From contig CP150581.1 in the NCBI GenBank assembly GCA_049487715.1, positions 451,616 through 515,615 on the forward strand: a stretch of DNA of 64,000 nucleotides. Reading direction: 5' to 3'. The notes under the pieces are model-generated. The model did no database searches. It was given only the letters and a program-made list of their open reading frames with translations, and was not told the origin of the DNA. Shown piece after piece: positions 42,301-49,844 of this stretch; the first letter of the stretch is position 1; every line of letters starts with the position of its first letter. Position numbers and translations under genes: made by a program. The stretch comes from Pycnococcus provasolii. Taxonomy: Eukaryota; Chlorophyta; Pseudoscourfieldiophyceae; Pseudoscourfieldiales.

Positions 42301-43860
42301 GAGAGCATGCGCTGGAACCCGAAACTTTCTCCTTCAGAGCGAGGATGTATCGTCGCCGCGCTGCGGAATGTGCTTTGCTACAGCCGCCGTGCGAAGGAGA
42401 CGGCATACCGCCTGCGACTCGATCGCCTCCTGCTTGCCGTGTGCGATGCGGCAGCTGGCCGCTACACCACAAGTATGGATCTTGCATCCTCCCCGGGCCT
42501 GACACCCTGGAAGCAGGGCAGTGCTGGCTCCGGCCCACGCGATAAGAGCGGCAAGCAGAAGTCCACTCCTCCGCAGGTTTGGAGAACGCATGGCACTGCC
42601 GCGGCTCTTGACTTTGCGCAGGCGGCTGGCGTCATGAAGCATTACATGCACCGATCGCGTCGGTCTCGCGTGTACGCGCACCGCGCATGCACCTCGTATG
42701 GCGCCATGGATCTGATGTGCACGTGGTTCGACGCGGTGGCGAGCTCCAACGCCAAGCATGCAAACGACGCCATGCGCCTCGAGCTGCTTGGTCTTGCAAA
42801 TAACATGATATGCACATCGTCAACTGCACGCCGCGCCGCCTGTGGCATAGGCGATTCGCCCGGTTTCGCGGACCGTGCTGGCGCACTTGTTGCCAAGCTC
42901 GTCGCGGCACGTGGAGTTCCTCTGCCCGGAACAAATGTCACGACGCTAGCGGCGAATGGCCAGACACATGTCTTCTCGAACGGCGCGCGCGTGGACGTTC
43001 CCAACCACGCCTCTTCCAAGAAGAGAGGTGGGCGTACATTGCCACCTCCTAGCTCGCGCGTGATCGTGCCGAAACATGAAGTGTCGTCGTCACCGGGAAG
43101 CGTCGCGGCATTCGAGCTCGGATGTGCGGTTCTGACAAACATGTTCGCCGCAGATGAGGCGAGCAGTTCTTACGTACTTCGCAAACGACCTCGTCTGTGC
43201 AAGTGCCTTGCTCTCACCGTGCACCACGAAAGCATGCGTCGTGCATCACGCGGCGCTGACGAGTCTGGACGCCTACGCGTACTCACGTCAGGTTTCGGCG
43301 CGCTCGCGGCGGTTGCTTCGCGCCGTGGAGGCGCACGGCACGTGCTGCGCGTTGACGTGCCCAAGGGGCATGATGCGCTGACAGCCGCGTTGTATGTTTT
43401 GACAGAGGCGACTGGCTCAGCCGATGCTTCAAGCTGCGCCTGCGTGGAGTCCGCCGCGCTGCTTCTACGCAACCTGTGCCACGACCCGGAGATTGCGCGA
43501 TTTTTCGCCCCCGGTGCCGCGGAGGCTGCCACTCGTGAGGGTGGCACGAGCCTCCTTTACGCACTTTCCCGCGCCGCCGCCGCATCTTCTTCTCTGAGCA
43601 TGCGCGCGCGCGCGCTAAGTGCGAATGCGCTTCGTGCGATGCTCTCCTCGCCGAGCTACGGCGAGCGTTGTACGCATGCTCTGAAGTCGCTCGACGACGT
43701 GTTGGAGCTTCTCGACGATGCGCGCTTGAGCTGCCGGAGCACGCATGGCGCACTCGCTCGGTGTGCATTTGACGACTTGTCGTACGTGCACGGCGCTCTG
43801 CATGCAGCGGACGAGGGTGGTGGCGCGCTGCACTATCGCCCCCCCTTCGAGGTGTTTTGA
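36322..43860 (+). CDS. RTTN: Rotatin-like HEAT/ARM-repeat basal-body protein
   Basis: A 2512-aa intronless protein. The first 60 residues (TRQRAHESIAFKIKHKLWPV, then LCAPILASLGL) resemble the Rotatin N-terminal domain, which has paired helices ending in a conserved 'LL..L..WF'-type segment. The rest is almost entirely alpha-helical HEAT/armadillo-like repeats (for example LGVRQVAYRTLAELMI, AACVLAACADGDALPAMANA, ALRNVLCYSRRAKETAYRLR). An acidic spacer lies at about residues 1915-1950. Rotatin (human 2226 aa, fly Ana3) is needed for centriole and basal-body structure. The length, architecture and presence of other ciliary genes in the window support the call, but the similarity I can see by eye is confined to the N-terminus and general repeat style. 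Another giant HEAT protein is the alternative. Confidence 0.62.
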   Translation: MAEQQRAYLLASLASTSPETRQRAHESIAFKIKHKLWPVSSIVDEPLCAPILASLGLMPLQANREGRDNLGDVPALNTEADSRSGGGFLFDATTASSLAEEEGSPSSAEPSQSQSAQWAAEATTYPTRTSVPITTVSKTQTASRGHGAALARIQNLQQKEHLPTNSVRLAAAYGTKTETDVPASARLAARAAAAEASTSEEEHTLRASTRQQPARPLLSQNDEKRIFELVARMRFSNDEAVLAGACAELEREVALDVPCTSLLLKRQLLDAALALLHSDNFEVHAAAARLLTRLVRGIAQESAASCDEALATNVDDDGGGDDEVPVAEHIAHSLPLPAYDPSKPASSKLDVDGTHCTIVEAMHAVGVHALGLLRVNDRYGTAAALWDEVMPWLAPTWTLSGLAAGSSARLGEYAMLATKALDEIESPSLVATAGVLATVARALAAWGFVPDAPGAATATTAPDTASRRAGLVKILPAKLAARIVAVCQDAFVNEMTRAGDSKELSALMHVAYALHPTAIDAPTKDGVQQQQGGKDLIPARRALDALLSRYGRANADGKIAAEVGPADAAAAAAAAAALPLSPDPAAAAIIIKMLVAHVASSGTAAPPRAAVALADTMRCASLGVRQVAYRTLAELMITPQHGIGVSTLLWSPLAQRSGGDQDAWRDPLYVLAAHGLVTDDVPTRASASALVLGLAEALAKPSSVSIARVLRIMPHMQCVAGLQPGADGGNAAGAAAALVAAFERVVEAGPRIASIRVPLTSMEPRADDHDRLKDAVLMPLARTLFARSQSARRTASQRLSERLLRGWPAGIPSDATLTAGSASVQDPFGTFVDAQGAFDIGAEFTVPASAAVGGLKHAAAQAVELAGVAGAAHIGDDVRRAACEALCRLVARADVAADGSNAAAAAVPTDTLDGLLDRLVAGCRCSLSAGGSPFLDFAGGDWGFHAASLTLIDMLARASPRAHGWLLGAEDPQRVAPGILLLRFAYHPKSQTRRAAARVIARTAFPFSQRTCDSLPAAFMQTYALPWSIRQDAPSLLPPKNAAATDGNDNLPDLPERDPALAAMQAHEARALLTITGGDVSKAAIVLDDIGTGSTPPLSTTELAALGRQCPQLLLDANAQRRAAITLRSFGAEAVALASLREASVATGAGDHKALAVHLQPIMCRVDVACAFLVALDSTADQEYAPWKAIARMLEVASHSGTPLAEDSGTNAAFVWTLWCRTFEHCLRVTSEHLAPPPSTDDDAETSPHLQHIGTRILSAAAAFVRRLAALPVYREPPTSPAARAAAARVAADAEWQAAERHRRDIVSGPGLTPSGTSVFADLPDPVAYFRGVVANEALMSSLDLYRACLRHRRAHGLSYDACVAAFNTSTSSSDAAPAPIAQLMALLTHRLAIEEDVHYGIRVAALRIVSEHALCLGDDDWTAISSETETTGSTGTVDAAHVTAIADVGAYAAAMARCFVPIAARCLLTRMAAELGAAPLENGRVLVPPSTRGSVKPPRASFAYAFHRKGLHAAAARAVRDVTVHITAHPLAPNGWDAPFAQLNASHWIGRLTRDCDARIRALGWNILASLIAPSSRVGRRVLFEHWPELVDTCARIAADARECAIVRRSASACVLAACADGDALPAMANAAHDANRGVRLWASGGLVFNVAACAKVAGALPAPAVLRATAAACRVASCVDAEGLSQRLGSLEAGHVLLACFMQMQKLPSHHAAGIAALPAATRLFLAADEELPLLGGTEQDALGSAADAAVCIDTLLAATLAASEGSPSSALTLASAMLTPLTGCLVEIAKVLYRIGGNGLPTNAHALPAALRHVAEAPLRAALRALECCSRTAARLIVAARGGLESTSLPMRSFAVLSACAASLRTLGAEPMHGMEGAAADSAVGAVASLVAAILANDESARSALGVDCVTSIGNDDASKNDDEEDNDDGEEDNDDGDDDEFEDEAGNDVEAQDDWVTNVGEALVVALARKAFSPHAVRTASSADSVLARESMRWNPKLSPSERGCIVAALRNVLCYSRRAKETAYRLRLDRLLLAVCDAAAGRYTTSMDLASSPGLTPWKQGSAGSGPRDKSGKQKSTPPQVWRTHGTAAALDFAQAAGVMKHYMHRSRRSRVYAHRACTSYGAMDLMCTWFDAVASSNAKHANDAMRLELLGLANNMICTSSTARRAACGIGDSPGFADRAGALVAKLVAARGVPLPGTNVTTLAANGQTHVFSNGARVDVPNHASSKKRGGRTLPPPSSRVIVPKHEVSSSPGSVAAFELGCAVLTNMFAADEASSSYVLRKRPRLCKCLALTVHHESMRRASRGADESGRLRVLTSGFGALAAVASRRGGARHVLRVDVPKGHDALTAALYVLTEATGSADASSCACVESAALLLRNLCHDPEIARFFAPGAAEAATREGGTSLLYALSRAAAASSSLSMRARALSANALRAMLSSPSYGERCTHALKSLDDVLELLDDARLSCRSTHGALARCAFDDLSYVHGALHAADEGGGALHYRPPFEVF

Positions 43861-44733
43861 AAAGATGAAACTTAATTTAAAATTTATTATTTTTCGCGCG
43901 TTAAGGTTCCCGGGCCTTAAAGTATTCTACTGTACAACAAGAGGCGTGAAGGGGATGCAGCTCCTCTCGACGTTGTCGGCGTTCACTCGGACGTTTGGCA
44001 AGTCGTGAGTTCGAAAGACGGAATGTTTCTGCAAAACAACATACAAACAACAATCGTCCAACAATACGTACCTGCGTAGGCTTTCTCTCTCGATCTAATA
44101 TCCACTCGTGAGCGTCTCTTCGCCACGCTCCATGACCCAGCTCACCTCGCCCCATCCGCACGACGTTGTTTCCAACAGCGCAGTTGTGCAAAATCCGCTT
44201 GCTGGCGAAGGAGGGTCGCCGACTCCGAACATGATCCACGCCACGCTGCCTGCCGCGTGCCACCGCACAATGGAGTCGGCAAATCATTGCTGTAATGCAG
44301 CTTGTCCCACACACGAGCACTTCGGGAGAGCAGAAGCAACTGCGACAACGCATTGCAACCCATGCCAGGACAACTGCCTCTCCATGAGCTTGCGTGAACT
44401 CTCTCTAAGGCGCTCGCCGTCGCCGATGAGGCCGAGTGGCCGACCCGCGAGCGGCTGCCCGCCCGCGCGCGCGCCGTGGCTCGCGACTTCGGCAACCTCA
44501 ACAACTACTACATCAAGCAAGTGCTCCCGATGATTCTGGTGACGTACAACACAACCAACACAACCAACAAACGAGTCCAATGTCACACACACGACACTCG
44601 ACCGGGATCCCAAATGGGATTTTCTTTCTTGACCACGGTATCTGGTTCTAAGAGGAATCCCTCCCGGTAACTGCGAAGATTGGTCTTGCTCGAAGCTCTC
44701 ACTCGCGTCTTGCCGGCTGGTTTTCGTCTTCGC
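43861..44733 (+). other. Probable unrecognised spliced or frame-broken gene
   Basis: Two pieces look coding on the + strand. One is a transit-peptide-like start at 43955 (MQLLSTLSAFTRTFGK) ending at a strong GTGAGT donor at 44005. The other is an exon-like segment at 44410-44530 with almost pure GC third positions (ADEAEWPTRERLP, then ARAVARDFGNLNNYYIKQVL). Between them a frame stays open from an acceptor-like TCGTGAG at about 44113 to 44400, but reaches the second segment only through a one-base step. No family was recognised. The minus strand also has a readable segment at 44097-44280 (VAWIMFGVGDPPSPASG), so strand assignment of the middle part is uncertain. Confidence 0.35.
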
Positions 44734-45555
44734 ATGTCGGGTGTCGCGACAGTTGTAGGCGCGCGAGGTCGAGTCGGCCGAGCGTTCACAAACGCCGCGC
44801 GCCGAATGCGCAAGTACCGCACAGTGCAGGAGATTTCTACACGTCCGTCCTCCGTGATGTACTATCCACTGCTCGGCGGTGAAGGCGACCCGATCTTCGT
44901 CGCGACGACGGCGGACTCGATTCAATGTGTCATAAATGCGACGCCGCCAAAGCGAAGAAACGACCTCGTGTGGATGCAAAACGGAATTCTCACAGGCGTT
45001 CTTGGACAGCACCATCTCGCGGATACCACGCGTGCCGTGCTCCGTCTCTCTGCACAAGCTGACGGATCGTTTCAAAGTGGTTCACTTGCAAGTGTCGTCC
45101 ACGGCACGCACGCGCACGACTTCGCAAATATTCTGCGTGTTGGAGGAGGCGTTGATTGCGACGTGACGAGCAACCTAAATGACGTAGATGTCGCCGCGTT
45201 TCAGAAACTTCTATGGTCAACTGCCGTTCCTCTGCTTTGCAATGCGCTGGGTGGCGTGGACGTTGCACATGTCATAAAGAATGCCGGCGACGATCTCGAC
45301 TTGCTCGTGAGAGAGCTAGCTTACGCCGCAGCGCCTCACGCTTTAGGTCGCAACTTGCATGATTGTGAAGCTGACAGCGCCGTTGCTCACGTGCGTGCCT
45401 ACTCCGCGGACGTGAGTTCGTCAAAGCCGTCGAGCAAGCTCGCGCAGGACGAGTGGGCTTGGCGCAACGGTTGGTTTTTGGAGAAAGACAGTACACCACT
45501 TCACGTGTCGTGGGTGTCCAAGTCGCCAGATTTGTGTCACCTTCTCGATGTATGA
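44734..45555 (+). CDS. Ketopantoate-reductase-like NAD(P)-binding protein
   Basis: A 273-aa protein from the ATG at 44734, chosen because the Rossmann strand begins immediately (MSGVATVVGARGRVGRAF, with a GAxGxxG nucleotide loop). The Asn-Gly segment LVWMQNGIL at about residues 79-87 corresponds to the 'KNG' substrate and cofactor loop of ketopantoate reductase (PanE/ApbA), and the C-terminal helical half (FQKLLWSTAVPLLCNALGGV) matches the ApbA C-terminal arrangement. PanE makes pantoate for CoA synthesis, but the canonical active-site lysine in that loop is not evident, so the substrate may differ. The frame is open further upstream, but that part adds nothing domain-like. Confidence 0.65.
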   Translation: MSGVATVVGARGRVGRAFTNAARRMRKYRTVQEISTRPSSVMYYPLLGGEGDPIFVATTADSIQCVINATPPKRRNDLVWMQNGILTGVLGQHHLADTTRAVLRLSAQADGSFQSGSLASVVHGTHAHDFANILRVGGGVDCDVTSNLNDVDVAAFQKLLWSTAVPLLCNALGGVDVAHVIKNAGDDLDLLVRELAYAAAPHALGRNLHDCEADSAVAHVRAYSADVSSSKPSSKLAQDEWAWRNGWFLEKDSTPLHVSWVSKSPDLCHLLDV

Positions 45556-45588
45556 TATTATTTTTGTAAGATATGACCGTTTACATGG

Positions 45589-46156
45589 TTAGTACTTCGT
45601 GGCGTCTTCCACGTTCTGCTGCTCTTCGTACGACATGGCGGCGTCGCCAACGTTGAGTCCACTTTTAAGCGCTTCGGTGCCCGTCGGCATCCACCTTCCT
45701 TTGGGCGGCACGCGTCTTCCTGCGGTCGTCCACACCTCTCTCCATGCCGCATATCCTCCTTCCAAGACAGCGAGTTCGCCCGTCCACTGCGCTGCGATAG
45801 CGTCCGCGACGTTCTTGGCGACGACGCCGTCTTGTGAGACAAGCAGTGCGTTGTTGTTGACTGCGACTCCGCACGCCGCGAGTCTACTGATTGGGTCGCC
45901 CGGTTTCCCCGGCGGAACGTTGACCGAACATCGAGGTGGTTTCGTGATATGTTCCGAGTCGTATTCGTCCGAAGGTCTGAGGTCGACGAACTTGAACGAT
46001 CTTGTTTTCAACAACATCATCGCGTCATCCGGCGCTACAAACGAAGGGTGTGCTTCTGCCTTAGTGGTGAAGCCACGCCTAGAAGTCCGACACCTACACC
46101 GACGTTCTTCCCCGTGAGGCGTGTGAGACGAGAGCTGGTCTGCCCCTGAGAGACAT
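45589..46156 (-). CDS. Rhodanese-domain protein, probably plastid-targeted and catalytically inactive
   Basis: The rhodanese fold is visible from FKFVDLRPSDEYDSEHI through VLEGGYAAWREVW. The catalytic loop, normally C-x4-R, reads LLVSQDGVVAKNVA, with Ser in place of Cys, so it should be inactive as a sulfurtransferase. The C-terminal extension (RWMPTGTEALKSGLNVGDAA) and overall form resemble plant thylakoid-type rhodanese-like proteins. The secure frame begins near 46020 and is open to about 46200 without an ATG. The best start is the ATG at 46156 (MSLRGRPALVSHASRGR), in a different frame. It joins by a 40-nt GT-AG intron (phase 0, giving ..GRTS/AEAHPSF..) or by one extra base; either way the N-terminus looks like a chloroplast transit peptide. 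Confidence 0.75.
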
Positions 46157-46438
46157 TGATACAGAGCCTGGAACGGGAAGGCGAAGAGCGGCGGACGGTG
46201 ACATTTCTTTCTTTTGATCGAGCAATGCAGAGGACTCGCCCGCCAGGTGGTATTATCATGGATTCGCAGAGTTGAGGTGGAAAAGGACTGATCTCCCCCA
46301 ACCCCGAACTACATTGTACTTACTCCCCCTCGCTAACCCTAGATCACAGTTTGCCAACCCTAATCCCTTCCGGACCTTCTCGAACCATTCCCTTTCCATT
46401 CCCACCTCGTCATCCCTCGTTGCATTGCGTTCGGCGAA

Positions 46439-48082
46439 ATGTCCTCCTCCTTCGACGACAATGCAACAGGTGCCTTCGAAGTCGACCCGTGGAGCTTGGT
46501 CGACGACATTGACGGGGACGTGCACTACAAAGTACTCGGAGTCACTACCAAGGCGTCAGTCGATGAAATCAAAACGGCGTATCGGAAGATGGCGCGCACG
46601 CACCACCCAGACAAGGGAGGGTCCGCGGAGACGTTCCACAGCGTGCAGCAGGCGTTTCGTGTGCTCTCAGACCCAGACGCACGGAAGGTGTACGACAGGT
46701 GGGCGTCGGAACTGCAGTACAGGTACGTGCGCGGCATCGCGCCGCGCATGGAGGGAGGGGAGGACTTGCTGCTCGACGAATTCGAGGCGATCGGGCTATC
46801 GTGCGACCCCACGTGCCAGCTCGTCATCACGTGCGAAACGTGCGGCCGCCCGTCAAACTGGGACTGCTACGTGTGCGGAATGAGGCAGTGCGACTTCTGC
46901 GGGCGAAAGCAGCACTGGAAGGGCACGCACGGCCTGCACTGGCCGATGCGAAACATGCCGGGCATGATGTCGCGCAAACTCGCGGAGAAGGAACTCGAAA
47001 AGAAACGAATCGACGACGCGAAGAAGCTCGCGCTCGCGGACCCCAACTACCGCTCGGAGCCCGAGTTGGAAGTTCTCAGGGCATTCAAGGAGGCGGCGCG
47101 AGAGGTGGACGCCATGCCGCGTGATCGGCGAGTCAGGCACTACGACCACAGGATTGGAAAGTTCTACTTGTGGACGCAAACGCAAACGCACGTCTACGTA
47201 GCGCTGCACGTGCCCACCGGTTATCAGGACAGGAATGTCGGCGTCGAGTGCGACGGAGCCAGACTAACCGTACAAGCTGAACGAAGTCCCAAGTCGATCG
47301 ACCGCGTGCTGTCGAACGCGATTTCACGCGAAACGCCAATTTCGAGCTTTCAGTCCGACGATAATCGGTTCACCTGCATCATTCTCCAAAAGCAGGAGAT
47401 GGGAAAGGCGTGGAAGACGCTCTTCCACGGAGACAGTGACGGCATGCGCTCGCTCGAGCCGCCGTACCGTTTGATAGAGAACGCGGACGACGTGATTTTT
47501 GAACTCGACGTGCCCTTCTGGATCGATGCGGAGGATGTCGACGTGCGCATCACGGATCGTCATCTCACAGTACGTGTACGCAACGAGTACGACGTACGCC
47601 GCGAGTACTGGCGTAACAAGGAAATGGAGGATGCGGAAGCGCGAGGAGGTGCGTCATACCCGGGTCCCGTGGATCCGACGGACTGTGCATGGAGCTTGGA
47701 TGAAGAGCAGGATGCGAATGGCGACCCCATAAAAGTGGTGATGGTGCACCTCGCCAAACCTGCACGCACAGCGAAAGAAACCACATTCGAAGGCAGCAAG
47801 CGAAATGACAATCTGCACCAGCGACGCAAGGATGGACAAGGCATTGGCGTTCGCTACTTCATCGAGGATGAGGATGACTTCGATCTCGAGGATACGCTCA
47901 ACGCCCTGACGTTTTTTGAGTCTGGGAGTGCGTACGTGAGGCGCAAGCCGTACGAACGTGAGAAGTGCGGCGAGGACGATCCTGGATGGGTGACGGATCT
48001 TTCGTCACTTTCCAAGCGTGCGAGCACCATCCTCGAAGGTTTGCTTGATGGTGAGGACGAAAGTGCCGCCGCCGCTGAATAA
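46439..48082 (+). CDS. J-domain co-chaperone with zinc-finger and CS (p23-like) domains
   Basis: A 547-aa protein. The J domain is at about residues 27-92 and contains the HPD motif (RTHHPDKGGSAETFHSV), so it can stimulate Hsp70. Next comes a Cys/His-rich module at about 131-167 (CETCGRPSNWDCYVCGMRQC followed by HWKGTHGLHW). Two CS/p23-like beta-sandwich segments follow: about 235-330 (YLWTQTQTHVYVALHVPTGY) and about 345-450 (VIFELDVPFWIDAEDVDVRI, HLTVRVRN). CS domains usually bind Hsp90, so the protein could couple Hsp70 and Hsp90 systems; in ciliates and algae CS-type co-chaperones take part in dynein assembly (inference). The frame is complete, begins after a C-rich tract and ends just before a convergent gene. 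Confidence 0.85.
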   Translation: MSSSFDDNATGAFEVDPWSLVDDIDGDVHYKVLGVTTKASVDEIKTAYRKMARTHHPDKGGSAETFHSVQQAFRVLSDPDARKVYDRWASELQYRYVRGIAPRMEGGEDLLLDEFEAIGLSCDPTCQLVITCETCGRPSNWDCYVCGMRQCDFCGRKQHWKGTHGLHWPMRNMPGMMSRKLAEKELEKKRIDDAKKLALADPNYRSEPELEVLRAFKEAAREVDAMPRDRRVRHYDHRIGKFYLWTQTQTHVYVALHVPTGYQDRNVGVECDGARLTVQAERSPKSIDRVLSNAISRETPISSFQSDDNRFTCIILQKQEMGKAWKTLFHGDSDGMRSLEPPYRLIENADDVIFELDVPFWIDAEDVDVRITDRHLTVRVRNEYDVRREYWRNKEMEDAEARGGASYPGPVDPTDCAWSLDEEQDANGDPIKVVMVHLAKPARTAKETTFEGSKRNDNLHQRRKDGQGIGVRYFIEDEDDFDLEDTLNALTFFESGSAYVRRKPYEREKCGEDDPGWVTDLSSLSKRASTILEGLLDGEDESAAAAE

Positions 48083-48180
48083 AGAGTACAAGAGTATTTT
48101 GTTGTAACCATATTGAAGAAACAACCATTGGTTTTGTTCATGAAAATATTATGAATACATGACCATTTACAAAAAGTGAG

Positions 48181-49614
48181 TCAGTCGTCCTCAAAGTACG
48201 CATTGATCACACGAGCCTCGATAACCATGCCGTCGAGACGCGAAGGGGAGTTATTGTTCGTCTTCTCATCCGATTTCGATATCTCACCGCTGCGATCGCG
48301 CAGCTCAGGGATCACCTTGCCCATGGCGGCTTGGGTAACTGTTCGAGGTGAGCGCGCGTCTCCTCTAGCATCATCTGCCGTGGTTGACTTGGCAAATGAG
48401 GCTGCATCGTGACGGCGACGGCGGCACTTCAAGTGCACAAAACCAAGTGCGCTGACAAGAACGACGCATATCGCCATAAAGGTGAGGGAATTTGGACCAG
48501 ACATTGTCACCGACGCGAATCGCGATGGTAAAGATGGAGGAGGTGCGCACGATGCCTCGTTCAAAATCAAGCCGTCTTCTCTTCCATGGCTAACGCTCGT
48601 CAAGACGTCATCGCCGCCAACTTCGTCGATATCATACCGTTGCCTTTGCTGTCCATGCCTCGTGTTCGCAACATCCTGAGCATCCAGCGACTTGGTGCTC
48701 TCTGAATTTGCCGCCGCCGTGCGCCACGCACCGTCCCGTGGCGCCTCGTGCCAAGTCCGCGTGTCGTCGATGGATACATCAACGCTGGCATGTGCAATGC
48801 ACCGCGCCAAGCTCCCAGACTGAGGAACCACCTGGTGAGGTCTTGGCGCGACGATAAGTGCGCTGGACACAGCATGCGCCTGCACAGCGGTGGTTGCGCC
48901 GCAAGGCGTCACAACACGCAACCATATGCTTGTATCGGCGTGCACAGGTGCGAGCGCCTCTCCCGTGACGAACACAGCGCCGGTATCACTGAGCGCGTCA
49001 CCATAAAATGCGATTTCCGTCGCATCTTTCTTCGACAGCTCGAACCACCTTCGCTTCGTTTGCTGCTTCGTCTGTCCTAGCAGCCACTTTCTACGTTGCG
49101 CCGACCAAGAAGGCGAAGGCCCGTTGATTGTGCGCGGCTTGGGAGCGACGACGAACGCGAAGTCGAGGCCTTGCACGGCGTGCTGATATCCGTCGTGCAC
49201 GGAAGCGCCGAACGCGCCGACGTCGAGGACGGTAAACACGCCATTCCTCAGCGTGCCAGGCTTGAGTGGCGCGTGAGGTTTGATCTGACTTGCATCGCAC
49301 GTCACGGTCGTACCGTCGTGCGCCACTTCAGGCGCAGGCACGATACTGGTTCCACAGAGGCAGTGGACGTGCTCCGCCATCCGTCCTTGTGTAGCGTGCG
49401 CGACAACCCCTTGTATTTGGACGCTGCGCACGTCGCCACCTTCGTGCTTCTCGCCATCTGCATTTCTTCCCCCCTGGCTGCTGACAAGAGCGAACGCTGC
49501 GGGCACGATGTGAACCGTTCGGTACGCTCCCGCTGACCTGCTTTGCTTTGCGGCCGCGGCCGGGTCGTCGTCGGCCGGCGTTCGTTCTAACACGAAGGCG
49601 TACGGTTGTTTCAT
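48181..49614 (-). CDS. Single-pass membrane protein of unknown function
   Basis: A 477-aa protein from the ATG of MKQPYAFVLERTP; the upstream open frame is proline/arginine-rich noise crossing the promoter. The large N-terminal part has no signal peptide and no recognised domain, though it contains regularly spaced beta-type segments (RTVHIVPAAFALVSS, GVFTVLDVGAFGASV, GLDFAFVVAPKPRTI, SIWLRVVTPCGATTAVQAHA). A transmembrane helix lies near the C-terminus (SLTFMAICVVLVSALGFVHL), followed by a basic anchor KCRRRRH and a 75-residue tail. Topology is probably N-out/C-in or tail-anchored. The gene is divergent from the next one across a 230-bp G-rich promoter region. Confidence 0.68.
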   Translation of the reverse strand: MKQPYAFVLERTPADDDPAAAAKQSRSAGAYRTVHIVPAAFALVSSQGGRNADGEKHEGGDVRSVQIQGVVAHATQGRMAEHVHCLCGTSIVPAPEVAHDGTTVTCDASQIKPHAPLKPGTLRNGVFTVLDVGAFGASVHDGYQHAVQGLDFAFVVAPKPRTINGPSPSWSAQRRKWLLGQTKQQTKRRWFELSKKDATEIAFYGDALSDTGAVFVTGEALAPVHADTSIWLRVVTPCGATTAVQAHAVSSALIVAPRPHQVVPQSGSLARCIAHASVDVSIDDTRTWHEAPRDGAWRTAAANSESTKSLDAQDVANTRHGQQRQRYDIDEVGGDDVLTSVSHGREDGLILNEASCAPPPSLPSRFASVTMSGPNSLTFMAICVVLVSALGFVHLKCRRRRHDAASFAKSTTADDARGDARSPRTVTQAAMGKVIPELRDRSGEISKSDEKTNNNSPSRLDGMVIEARVINAYFEDD

Positions 49615-49844
49615 GATGAAGCAGCCGTGAGTGAGTGGTCTACGGGCGGAGGGGAGGGGAGGGGAGGGGGACGGAGGAGGGGGGCGGAGGAGAAAACAAA
49701 GGAATATGCCCCGCACGGCATTCCAGGTTTTCGGGGTTTGAGGCGGAGTGCGTGCGCGCTCATTCGGGGTTAAGGCCGGCCATCTCTCCGAGCCCCTCAA
49801 CCTCAACCTCCTCCGCTGCACCAGAATTTTCCGTGCCCGTGGCG
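49615..49844. promoter_or_regulatory. Bidirectional promoter region with G-quadruplex-capable tract
   Basis: Only 230 bp separate two divergent start codons. The tract at 49651-49670 has four G runs separated by single A bases (GGGG-A-GGGG-A-GGGG-A-GGGGG). It is G-rich on the + strand and C-rich on the coding strand of the minus gene. Confidence 0.55.

Noticed and set aside
44284-45075. 263-codon minus-strand frame opposite the KPR-like gene
   Set aside because: Antisense shadow; the + strand shows a Rossmann motif and the KPR arrangement.
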